From Bacteroidota bacterium (lineage in GTDB: Bacteria; Bacteroidota; Bacteroidia; Chitinophagales; Saprospiraceae): DNA of 10,402 nt. The translations under genes and the position numbers were made by a program. This document shows positions 1 to 6,886 of the stretch, one piece after another. Position 1 is the stretch's first letter. Every line of letters starts with the position of its first letter. The DNA lies in the NCBI GenBank assembly GCA_008501835.1, contig QQUB01000956.1, positions 1 through 10,402 of the forward strand, given 5' to 3'. The notes under the pieces are model-generated. The model made no database searches. It was not told the origin of the DNA and saw only the letters and a program-made list of their open reading frames with translations.

Positions 1-2268
1 GGCAATTTCAATGTAATCGGTGAATATGCTTCCAAGCCTGCTATTGCTCCGCTTGCCGGATTCTATACCGATGAAGTAGAGGTTTCTATTGCCAATACAG
101 AACCTAACGCTACAGTTTATTATACAACGGACGGTGGAGAACCAGACCAGGGCTCTAATATTTATACCGAACCATTTACTATTACTTCCACTACCGTGGT
201 CAAAGCAGTTGTTTACAGTAATGACTCCAACACGCCAAAGAGTTTTACGGACTACCACACCTTTTTTATCAATGAAGAACACACCATTCCCGTAGTATCG
301 GTTTCCGGACGAATACTGCCTGACTTGTTTAATGGTAGTTATATCGATCCTGTTGGAACTTTTGAACTTTTTGATGAAACCGGTGACCGCGTAGGGGACG
401 TTATGGGAGAATTCAATAAACACGGTAATGACTCCTGGGCTTATGATCAGCGTGGGGTGGATTTCATCTCCCGAGACCAGATGGGTGATGATTATGCCGT
501 TAAGTACAAGATCTATCCACACTTTTCTGATCGCAACCGTTTTCAAAGAGTCATTTTAAAAGCTGCCGCAAACGACAACTATCCTGAGGTAAACGGAAGT
601 GCACATATTCGGGATGCCTACGTGCACCATCTTTCCCAATTAGCCAACCTTGAAATGGATGAAAGGACTTACGAACCTTGTATAGTATACCTGAATGGAG
701 AATACTGGGGTGTTTACGAGATGCGCGAAAAAGTGGATGATCCGGACTATACGGATTACTATTACAACCAGGACGAGGAAGACCTCGACTTTATCAAAAC
801 CTGGGGAGGCACCTGGCAGGAATACGGTAGCTGGGACGATTGGTATGACCTGCATGACTTCATCACCTCCAACGATATGGCTGATCCGGATAACTATGCC
901 TACGTAGAAAGCCAACTGGAAGTTTTGAGCCTGATTGACTATATGATCCTACACGCGCATAATGTATCCAGTGACTGGCTGAACTGGAACACTGCGTGGT
1001 GGCGTGGCCGTAACCCGGATGGAGGTGCTCAGAAATGGAGATATATCCTTTGGGATGAAGATGCCACCTTCGGACATTATATCAATTATACCAACATCCC
1101 GGATCAGAGCGCAACAGCGGATCCCTGTAACCCTGAGGAGATCAGTTCCTGGGTGGATTTCGAAGGTCATGTCGAACTATTTACGGATCTGGCGGCCAAC
1201 GAGGATTTTTTCAACCTGTATATAAATAGGTATGCGGATATGAACAACTCCTACTTCAGTTGCGATTTCATGATCCCGTTGCTCGACACCCTCATTGCCA
1301 GGATTGCCCCGGAAATGCCGCGACATATCCAAAAATGGGGCGGAACGGTTTCCGGTTGGGAAAATAATGTTCAGCAACTCAAAGACTTTATCGAAACCCG
1401 CTGTACTGTCATTGATGAAGGTATCATTGATTGTTATGAGGACGAAGGGGTTACCGGACCGTTTGAATTAATCATTAATGTGGAGCCTCCAATGTCAGGA
1501 CAGGTAAAAGCCAATACTGTGATAGGGCTCGAATATCCCTGGCAGGCAACTTATTTCGGCGGATTACCTATTGAATTGACAGCTATACCCCAGGATGGAG
1601 GAGCTTTCCTTTATTGGACGGTCAATAATAATGTATATGGTCCCGGTCAGTTTTCTGAGATCATCACCATGGAACTGACAGAACATGACGAGATCACTGC
1701 CCACTTCACCGGTGCTATCCCTTGCGGATCTCCTTTTGAAATCGGAGCAGAACCTACCATGACCAGTGCAACCGTGGACTGGCTAAGTGCCGGAGACGTA
1801 TTGAGTCATGAAATCAAGTATCGCCCTATGGGCAGTAGCCAAGACTGGGAGGTGGAAGTTACCCAGGACAATGCCATTACCTTGTACGGCCTTGATGTAT
1901 GTACCGAATACGAGGTCGAAATGCGTACAATTTGTTCTTTCTCTGTCAGTGAATATGCTTATTACAATTTCACTACCGAGTGTGTCAACAGTACAGAAGT
2001 CATCAACGGTGTGGCCGAGTTGCAGGTCTACCCTAACCCATCGAGCGAAGACTTGTTCATCGACATTGTTCTCGATGAAAGCAGCGATATATTCCTTGAG
2101 GTCCTGAGTCTGTCCGGACAGCATGTGTACCGTAATGTATATAATATGCCTTATGGTAAAAACACTATTCGTCTGGAGCAGGAGGTTCAGCAGTTGCCAT
2201 CAGGATTGTATTTTGTGCGAATCAGTAATAATGGGGAGAGTGTTGTGCGAAGGATTGTGAGGGATTGA
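1..2268 (+). CDS. Secreted CotH kinase family protein with T9SS sorting domain (5' end outside window)
   Basis: The frame is open from base 1 to the TGA at 2266-2268, giving 755 visible residues, so the start and any signal peptide lie upstream. Residues about 15-80 resemble the chitobiase/hexosaminidase C-terminal fold (VYYTTDGGEPD). About 94-475 is a CotH-type atypical kinase domain: HGND at 141-144, RDAYVHHL from 204, VYLNGEYWGVYEMREK from 229 and WDEDATFG from 351, whose acidic pair followed by FG fits the metal-binding part of CotH/Fam20-like kinases. About 488-572 resembles the divergent InlB B-repeat, about 575-660 is a fibronectin type III domain starting CGSPF, and about 674-755 is a T9SS type A sorting domain with VYPNPSS at 676-682 and LPSGLYFVRI near the end. 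The protein is probably exported by T9SS and acts at or outside the cell surface. CotH of spore formers phosphorylates coat proteins; the substrate here is unknown and kinase activity is inferred from the family only. A repeat and terminator follow directly. Confidence 0.93.
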   Translation, partial: GNFNVIGEYASKPAIAPLAGFYTDEVEVSIANTEPNATVYYTTDGGEPDQGSNIYTEPFTITSTTVVKAVVYSNDSNTPKSFTDYHTFFINEEHTIPVVSVSGRILPDLFNGSYIDPVGTFELFDETGDRVGDVMGEFNKHGNDSWAYDQRGVDFISRDQMGDDYAVKYKIYPHFSDRNRFQRVILKAAANDNYPEVNGSAHIRDAYVHHLSQLANLEMDERTYEPCIVYLNGEYWGVYEMREKVDDPDYTDYYYNQDEEDLDFIKTWGGTWQEYGSWDDWYDLHDFITSNDMADPDNYAYVESQLEVLSLIDYMILHAHNVSSDWLNWNTAWWRGRNPDGGAQKWRYILWDEDATFGHYINYTNIPDQSATADPCNPEEISSWVDFEGHVELFTDLAANEDFFNLYINRYADMNNSYFSCDFMIPLLDTLIARIAPEMPRHIQKWGGTVSGWENNVQQLKDFIETRCTVIDEGIIDCYEDEGVTGPFELIINVEPPMSGQVKANTVIGLEYPWQATYFGGLPIELTAIPQDGGAFLYWTVNNNVYGPGQFSEIITMELTEHDEITAHFTGAIPCGSPFEIGAEPTMTSATVDWLSAGDVLSHEIKYRPMGSSQDWEVEVTQDNAITLYGLDVCTEYEVEMRTICSFSVSEYAYYNFTTECVNSTEVINGVAELQVYPNPSSEDLFIDIVLDESSDIFLEVLSLSGQHVYRNVYNMPYGKNTIRLEQEVQQLPSGLYFVRISNNGESVVRRIVRD

Positions 2269-2329
2269 CGGTAGACGGATCACGGTGGACGGATCACGGT
2301 GGACGGATCACGGTGGACGGTGGACGGTG
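2266..2329 (+). repeat. Tandem heptamer repeat fused to the stop codon (copy 1)
   Basis: Starting one base after the TGA, the sequence reads as consecutive 7-base units: GGTAGAC, GGATCAC, GGTGGAC, GGATCAC, GGTGGAC, GGATCAC, GGTGGAC, GGTGGAC, then a partial GGTG. Three exact 14-bp units GGATCACGGTGGAC occupy 2277-2318. The tract is GC-rich compared with the flanking spacer and sits between a stop codon and a terminator. A shorter copy lies at 4634-4658, also starting at a stop codon. The variable unit number suggests slippage. Its function is not known from the sequence. Confidence 0.9.
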
Positions 2330-2348
2330 TAAGATTTAGAAATAAGAG

Positions 2349-2383
2349 AAAAAGCCTTCTGTTTTTGGACAGGGGGCTTTTTT
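2349..2383 (+). terminator. Intrinsic terminator after the CotH-family gene
   Basis: The arm AAAAAGCCTTCTG (2349-2361) pairs with CAGGGGGCTTTTT (2370-2382) over 13 bp with two G-U wobbles and an 8-base loop (2362-2369), and the 3' arm ends in a run of six T. The stem with its flanking A and T tracts could work in both directions, but no gene points at it from the right. Its 5' arm is identical to that of the terminator at 4674-4708. Confidence 0.85.
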
Positions 2384-2821
2384 GGTGAGGCAGGAACCAT
2401 TTAACTTTCAAACTCTGTCTTTAAATATCATCTTTTCATTTCCTAAATAAACAAGAACTTACACAACTTTAGAAATCCTTAACCCAATGCCGTTGACCAA
2501 TGGCTGGTAGCTACCACCAACTCTTACTCCATTATTATGTCGGGCATTGTCTTTTCTTTTTACGGAAAATAACCTTTAGCCAATGGAGAAAAGGCTTACT
2601 TTTGCCCGGAAAAAATTTCCACTTTTCAAAATTAATATCAGAGGATGTCATATTTTTCTGCTCTGATCCAACCTTAAGCCAATCAGGAAACTGGGTTCTA
2701 AATTTCAAATGTATAAATAGCTATTAATTCTTTGATCTTGACTATTGTCAGTCAGGTATGAAATGATTAATATTTTTTAATTCAATTCAACTAACCATTC
2801 TATAATTAAAAACAGTAAAAT
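2384..2821. other. AT-rich intergenic spacer with a 12-bp palindrome
   Basis: There is no convincing gene in these 438 bases. A 75-codon open frame at 2500-2727 has no recognisable domain and no ribosome site. The perfect palindrome TGGTAGCTACCA lies at 2505-2516 and could be an operator or cloverleaf remnant, but it is 300 bases from the next start. Near the next gene, TATTTTTT at 2771-2778 is a near match to the Bacteroidota -7 element TAnnTTTG, with TTG at 2745-2747 as a possible -33 element 23 bases upstream. This is a weak promoter candidate. No Shine-Dalgarno sequence precedes the ATG at 2822. Confidence 0.4.
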
Positions 2822-4636
2822 ATGGCAAAAGCACATTCGTTCCATATTCCGGTAATGGGGCTTAGTTTCACCATTGATACGCCCTTAAAGGTTGCTCAAT
2901 ATGGAATAGATTCAGTAATTTCTTTAAATGATGACATCCTGCTGGAAAGGTTGAGAAAGATGTATTGCAGTCTGCACAATTTTCCTTACGAAGAGATCAC
3001 CAGTAAGATGGAAGATTTCAGAGCAAAACGGATTACTTCCTATCTTAATTTAATCAATGATCTAGCGTCCAAACAATTGGAGGAGTTTAAGCAAATGGCC
3101 CTCAAAAAAAAGGATCTGGTCAAGGAATACCTGGCGATGTTACCAGACCAGGCGAGCATCCAGGAAGAATTCAAAAACCTGATGGATAAACTCCCAGGTA
3201 CGGAAGAGATTCGCAGTTGGCTCGACGAGACATTCTCTTTAGGCAGCATCGATGTGAACATCATGACTAAAGTAGATAACGCAACTTATGTAAAGTCTGA
3301 AAAACAGCCAATACAATTCAACACGGCTCATTCTGCGCTTAGAGGTTATGCTCAAAGTGACCTGACTTCTTCTATTGTATTTTCTGCGGGTATGAATCCA
3401 AGGTTATACAGCTATATGGAAGAAATGGAAGATTTTTTCCCTGATGAAGATGGTAACCTTAAGAAAAAGATCATCCTAAAAGTCAGTGATTACCGTTCAG
3501 CCTTTATTCAAGGAAAATTCCTGGCAAAAAAAGGCTTGTGGGTTTCTGAATACCGCATTGAATCCGGTCTTAATTGTGGAGGACACGCCTTTGCAACGGA
3601 CGGATACCTGCTCGGGCCTATTTTGGCTGAATTCAAGGATAAACGTCAGGAACTTTTTGAGATCACCCATGAAATCTTTACGGCAGCACTTGCCAGAAAA
3701 GACTATCCCCAACCAAAAAAGATATTACCCATTAAAATTACAGCCCAGGGAGGTGTTGGGCTGGCAGAAGAACACCAATTCCTTCTTGATCACTATGAGA
3801 TCGATTCCGTTGGATGGGGTTCTCCGTTTTTATTGGTACCTGAAGCAACAACAGTTGATGACCATACACTCAACCAAATTGCAGCAGCCAAAGAGGAGGA
3901 TTTATACCTCAGCAATGTTTCTCCACTGGGAGTACCCTTTAACAATCTTAGAAACAGTTCTAAAGGAGTCGAAAAGCTTAATTTGGTCAATCAGGGCAAT
4001 CCGGGAAGTTCCTGTCCTAAAAAGTTTCTCGCTTTGGACAGGGAATATTCTGAAAAAGGTGTTTGCACTGCTTCCAAAAAATACCAGCTCTTGAAAATAA
4101 AAGAACTGGAGGCAGAAGGGTTATCTCCTGAAGCCTATCAAAAACAGTATGATGACATTGTGGCTAAAGAGTGCCTTTGCACAGGATTGGGTAGTTCAGC
4201 CTTAATGATCAATGATCTCGACACAAAGGTTGAAGGGGATGCGGTATCTATTTGCCCGGGGCCAAACATCGCTTATTTTTCCAAAATCATGAGTTTGAAA
4301 GAAATAACGGGTCATATCTACGGCAGGGCCAACATGATGACGCATCCTGACCGTCCGAATATGTTCATGAAGGAGTTGAAGCTCTACATCGACTATTTAA
4401 GAGACAAGATTGATGAATTCAAGTCAACTCCATCGGCTAAATCACAGCAATACCTGGACAAGTTTATCACCAACCTTAACGGGGGGATAAATTATTACAA
4501 GAATTTATTTGGCGATCTGAATGATAAATTCCAAGCGTTGAAGACGACTGTTTCCAAGGATTTAAAAGATAGCCAAAATAAGTTGCAGCAATTGAAGCAA
4601 GAAATAGAGAATATACTGTCATTGGAAAGTAAATGA
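2822..4636 (+). CDS. Nitronate monooxygenase/FabK-like flavoprotein, uncharacterised 604-residue family
   Basis: The protein has 604 residues, starts at ATG 2822 and has no signal peptide, so it should be cytoplasmic. The N-terminus (FHIPVMGLSFTIDTPLKVAQYG) resembles the first strand and helix of nitronate monooxygenase/FabK TIM barrels. NCGGHAFATDG at 251-261 matches the EAGGH motif of that superfamily (H255). AQGGVG at 308-313, then GWGSPFLLVPEAT from 331, match the GGI...G.GT.FL..PE phosphate-binding end that holds FMN. Together these support an FMN-dependent barrel of unusual size, since typical members have 310-380 residues. The extra material is an N-terminal helical insertion (about 50-150) and a C-terminal part with C398, C415, C451, C453 and C478, which could bind metal or an Fe-S cluster (inference), ending in a coiled-coil-like tail (about 535-604). 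I recognise the sequence as of a type found in other Bacteroidota, without known function. It stands alone between spacers and ends in its own terminator. Confidence 0.85.
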   Translation: MAKAHSFHIPVMGLSFTIDTPLKVAQYGIDSVISLNDDILLERLRKMYCSLHNFPYEEITSKMEDFRAKRITSYLNLINDLASKQLEEFKQMALKKKDLVKEYLAMLPDQASIQEEFKNLMDKLPGTEEIRSWLDETFSLGSIDVNIMTKVDNATYVKSEKQPIQFNTAHSALRGYAQSDLTSSIVFSAGMNPRLYSYMEEMEDFFPDEDGNLKKKIILKVSDYRSAFIQGKFLAKKGLWVSEYRIESGLNCGGHAFATDGYLLGPILAEFKDKRQELFEITHEIFTAALARKDYPQPKKILPIKITAQGGVGLAEEHQFLLDHYEIDSVGWGSPFLLVPEATTVDDHTLNQIAAAKEEDLYLSNVSPLGVPFNNLRNSSKGVEKLNLVNQGNPGSSCPKKFLALDREYSEKGVCTASKKYQLLKIKELEAEGLSPEAYQKQYDDIVAKECLCTGLGSSALMINDLDTKVEGDAVSICPGPNIAYFSKIMSLKEITGHIYGRANMMTHPDRPNMFMKELKLYIDYLRDKIDEFKSTPSAKSQQYLDKFITNLNGGINYYKNLFGDLNDKFQALKTTVSKDLKDSQNKLQQLKQEIENILSLESK

Positions 4637-4658
4637 CGGTAGACGGCTCACGGTGGAC
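4634..4658 (+). repeat. Heptamer repeat fused to the stop codon (copy 2)
   Basis: The TGA at 4634-4636 is followed after one base by GGTAGAC, GGCTCAC and GGTGGAC. The 13 bases TGACGGTAGACGG at the stop codon are identical to those at 2266-2278, although the two upstream genes are unrelated. Only three heptamers are present here against eight in the first copy. The bases that follow (ATTTAGAATAAGGAAAAAGCC) also align with copy 1 up to and including the terminator, so the conserved unit is the repeat, a short linker and the hairpin. Confidence 0.88.
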
Positions 4659-4673
4659 GAATTTAGAATAAGG

Positions 4674-4708
4674 AAAAAGCCTTCTGTTTTCGAACGGAGG
4701 GCTTTTTT
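4674..4708 (+). terminator. Intrinsic terminator after the 604-residue flavoprotein gene
   Basis: AAAAAGCCTTCTGTT (4674-4688) pairs with AACGGAGGGCTTTTT (4693-4707) over 15 bp with two wobbles. The loop is TTCG (a UUCG tetraloop in RNA), followed by the last T of a six-T run. The 5' arm equals that of the 2349-2383 hairpin, while the 3' arm differs at several bases and keeps pairing through wobbles, which supports a selected stem. Confidence 0.88.
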
Positions 4709-4941
4709 GGTTTTGAGTTCATAATCCTTTTGAAAACACATGAATCCTTTCGAAATAATTCGTATTTTGAAGGCCGGATTTGAAATATTAATCTGGTTTT
4801 GAACATCCAATCTGAACGTTGACCTGCAACATTTTAACAAACCAAAACGAAGAAGACATTCTTACCTGATTTTAATAGGAATTCAATAAATGGCTTTGGA
4901 ACTGAGGTTCACCTAAACGGCCATAAAATGAGTTAGTCCCA
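4709..4941. other. Intergenic spacer before the 101-residue gene
   Basis: Together with the repeat and terminator this makes about 305 bases without a gene. Beyond the direct repeat at 4723-4755, I see no gene, RNA or clear promoter. A three-codon mini-frame ATG AGT TAG (4928-4936) ends five bases before the next start. It may be chance. Confidence 0.4.
4723..4755. repeat. Two 13-bp direct repeats 20 bp apart
   Basis: AATCCTTTTGAAA at 4723-4735 and AATCCTTTCGAAA at 4743-4755 differ at one base. The second contains the palindrome TTTCGAAA. The 20-bp period is close to two helical turns, so they could be paired protein-binding sites, but they may equally be chance in AT-rich DNA. Confidence 0.4.
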
Positions 4942-5247
4942 ATGGAACAGAAATTTGATTTTATTTTTCTCGAACAGTTTATAAAAAGAATTCCCATGTA
5001 TACGGGTGAGGAAGAGCAAAGTTTGATCGTTGCTTTCGTACATGGTTATGAAGCAGGAAAAGCCAACAAAAACCTCACTGATGAAATCTCGAAAATCCTA
5101 AATATTGATTATGGAATTTCTAAACCTGCTGTGGGATGGCCTTACCAAGTAAAAGTTTACTCAGAGAAAAATAATTGTAGTTGGGTAGAAGGCTTCAAAG
5201 CGATCATCCAAGAAATAATTTTTAAGCACAGAACCTCATATGCCTGA
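4942..5247 (+). CDS. Hypothetical 101-residue protein
   Basis: The protein has 101 residues, from ATG 4942 to TGA 5245-5247. I do not recognise a family. It has no signal peptide or membrane segment and appears soluble and mostly helical: an N-terminal segment rich in F and I, a GEEEQ stretch at about 22-26, FVHGYEAGK at about 32-40, and a C-terminal part with WPYQVKVYSE and CSWVEGFKAIIQEI. No Shine-Dalgarno sequence is visible. It lies 36 bases upstream of the acetyltransferase on the same strand, and a tiny open frame (5240-5275) bridges the two, so they may be co-transcribed. Coherent codon use and a fair length make a real gene likely. Its composition looks more AT-rich than that of the CotH-family gene. 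Function unknown. Confidence 0.7.
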   Translation: MEQKFDFIFLEQFIKRIPMYTGEEEQSLIVAFVHGYEAGKANKNLTDEISKILNIDYGISKPAVGWPYQVKVYSEKNNCSWVEGFKAIIQEIIFKHRTSYA

Positions 5248-5283
5248 AAGTATTATGCTAACGGACTTCCTTTAGGTGGGACC

Positions 5284-5784
5284 ATGTGTTCTAATCAAGG
5301 AGGGGCAATAACCAGAAAAAACAGAAGCAACAGAAACGTGATCAGAATAGAAAAAATCAACAAAAACAAAAAACAGTTCCTTGACTTATTGTTATTGGCG
5401 GACGAGCAGGAAAATATGATTGACAAGTATTTGGCTGGTGGCGACATGTTTGCCTTATTTGACGATGATTTAAAAAGTGTATGTGTGGTGGTGTCCATAA
5501 ATAATGAAACCTGCGAGTTGAAAAACATATCGACATACGAGAAATATCAAGGCAGAGGGTATGGCAGGGCATTGATTAAATTCATTACTGATTATTACAA
5601 AAACGACTATAAAGCTATGCTTGTCGGGACAGGTGAAACGCCATCCATTTTGTCGTTTTATAAAAATTGTGGATTTGAAAAGTCTCACCGGGTAAAGAAT
5701 TTTTTCACGGACCATTACCACCACCCTATTTTCGAGGAAGGCATACAACTTGTGGATATGATCTATCTTAAAAAGGATTTATAG
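5284..5784 (+). CDS. GNAT family N-acetyltransferase (YvbK-like)
   Basis: From ATG 5284 the protein has 166 residues and should transfer an acetyl group from acetyl-CoA to an unknown amine. The GNAT motif A is YQGRGYGRALI, with the Q-x-x-G-x-G acetyl-CoA loop at residues 89-94. The C-terminal half (VGTGETPSILSFYKNCGF, then FFTDHYHHPIFEEG and LVDMIYLKK) closely resembles the YvbK group. Family similarity begins at residue 19 or 20 (VIRIEKI), so the true start may be GTG 5338, giving 148 residues. The first 18 residues of the long form (MCSNQGGAITRKNRSNRN) do not look like the family. GGTGGG lies just before ATG 5284, and a strong AAGGAGGGG (5297-5305) lies inside the long form, with ATA, not ATG, next to it in frame. 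The start is therefore uncertain. It is cytoplasmic and probably follows the 101-residue gene in one transcript. Confidence 0.88.
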   Translation: MCSNQGGAITRKNRSNRNVIRIEKINKNKKQFLDLLLLADEQENMIDKYLAGGDMFALFDDDLKSVCVVVSINNETCELKNISTYEKYQGRGYGRALIKFITDYYKNDYKAMLVGTGETPSILSFYKNCGFEKSHRVKNFFTDHYHHPIFEEGIQLVDMIYLKKDL

Positions 5785-5947
5785 GAATAACAGAAATGCA
5801 AGACAAACGAAATAAAAACACTGAACAAATAAACACTACCAGTCTCAGGCCATTGAGGTGGTTTCATTGTTAAAAAGAAAGTGCAGGAAACAACCTTACT
5901 GTGCAATTTGGAGAAACATCAGTATCAAACTGAAAAAATTTGAACCA

Positions 5948-6886
5948 ATGAAAAAATCAAGAAAAATATTAATCACATTCGCTTCCCTCATTTTATTGGC
6001 ATCCGTATTTGCTTTACTTATCTTTCAATCATCAATGATCCCCAGAATCCCTTACTCAGCTCCGGAAGCATCTCATCAAAGTTGGGATGAAATTCTCTCA
6101 TCTTCCACACCGATTACCATTCAGACACACTCTACGGGCATAATGCAAACTGACCTTTCCGGTATTATGAATCTGGATCATGAACGAGCGGCCGATATTC
6201 AGGAAAAGATTGTTGAAATTCCCGTTAACGTATTTATCATCCTTCATCATGAATTTGGTGACTATCTGATCGATGCCGGGCTTGATTCATCTTATGCCAA
6301 CAACCCACATGGCACTATCAAGGGCATTCTGGCCAAAAAATTTCTAGGTAAAGGATCTCAAGAGCCCAATACGCATATTGCTGCCATTTTAGAGCAACAA
6401 AACATTCAACTGAAGGGAGTATGGCTAACGCACATGCACCCTGATCATATTGCAGGGGTTATTGATTTACCCAAAAACATTCCCTATGTCGCCGGCAAAG
6501 GTGAGCGATATGTCAATTTTCGATTCATCATGCAAACAGACCATTTGAAAGGAATAGAAGCACTTTATGAAATTGATTTTAGTAAAGGAATTGATTTGCC
6601 TCCGTTTGGTAAGGGAGTTGACCTGTTTGGCGACGGGTCTTTCTGGGCCATCGAATCGAGTGGCCACAGCACCGGTCACGTGATGTTTTTTATCAATGGT
6701 GCCGACGAAAAGGTACTAGTGACCGGCGATGCCTGCAATGACCAAAACCAATTTGACACCGGAATAGGGCCGGGATATTTCTCAAGTGATATAGAGGAAG
6801 CACAAAAAATGCTGGAATCCATAATATCCTTCAAGGAGCAATATCCTGAGGTCAGGCTACTCTTTGGTCACGATCACGATCAATAA
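5948..6886 (+). CDS. Membrane-anchored MBL-fold metallo-hydrolase
   Basis: I chose ATG 5948 (312 residues) because it opens a classic export sequence, MKKSRKILITFASLILLASV, with a basic start and about 20 hydrophobic residues. A longer frame from GTG 5858 would bury it behind 30 polar residues. The catalytic site is complete for the metallo-beta-lactamase fold: HMHPDH at 162-167 (H162, H164, D166, H167), H240 in GHSTGH, D261 in GDAC and H308 in FGHDHD, so two zinc or similar ions can be bound. There is no Cys lipobox in the leader, so it is either a signal peptide or a membrane anchor facing the periplasm. The HxHxDH~H~D~H layout is shared by lactonases, beta-lactamases, glyoxalase II and other hydrolases; the substrate cannot be told. 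The protein ends four residues after H308, so the C-terminus is short. No gene overlaps it. Confidence 0.9.
   Translation: MKKSRKILITFASLILLASVFALLIFQSSMIPRIPYSAPEASHQSWDEILSSSTPITIQTHSTGIMQTDLSGIMNLDHERAADIQEKIVEIPVNVFIILHHEFGDYLIDAGLDSSYANNPHGTIKGILAKKFLGKGSQEPNTHIAAILEQQNIQLKGVWLTHMHPDHIAGVIDLPKNIPYVAGKGERYVNFRFIMQTDHLKGIEALYEIDFSKGIDLPPFGKGVDLFGDGSFWAIESSGHSTGHVMFFINGADEKVLVTGDACNDQNQFDTGIGPGYFSSDIEEAQKMLESIISFKEQYPEVRLLFGHDHDQ

Noticed and set aside
2266..2329. CRISPR-like array
   Set aside because: The units are 7 or 14 bases in direct tandem without spacers, and there are no cas genes.
2500..2727. Open frame of 75 codons in the spacer before the flavoprotein gene
   Set aside because: It has no recognisable domain, no ribosome site and irregular composition, and it starts within a palindrome; it is most likely chance.
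4619..4840. Minus-strand frame of 73 codons across the second terminator
   Set aside because: It runs through the repeat, the hairpin and the end of the flavoprotein gene and has no recognisable features.
5248..5290. Possible integron attC site between small genes
   Set aside because: GCTAACG and TTTAGGTGGG recall attC ends, but the required RYYYAAC/GTTRRRY pair and the imperfect inverted repeat are not present.
5796..5873. A 25-codon frame (MQDKRNKN...LRPLRWFHC) before the MBL-fold gene
   Set aside because: It is too short and has no repeat, attenuator hairpin or known leader features to support it as a leader peptide or IS remnant.
5858..5947. Upstream GTG extension of the MBL-fold protein
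   Set aside because: The 30 added residues would precede a typical export signal that starts at ATG 5948.
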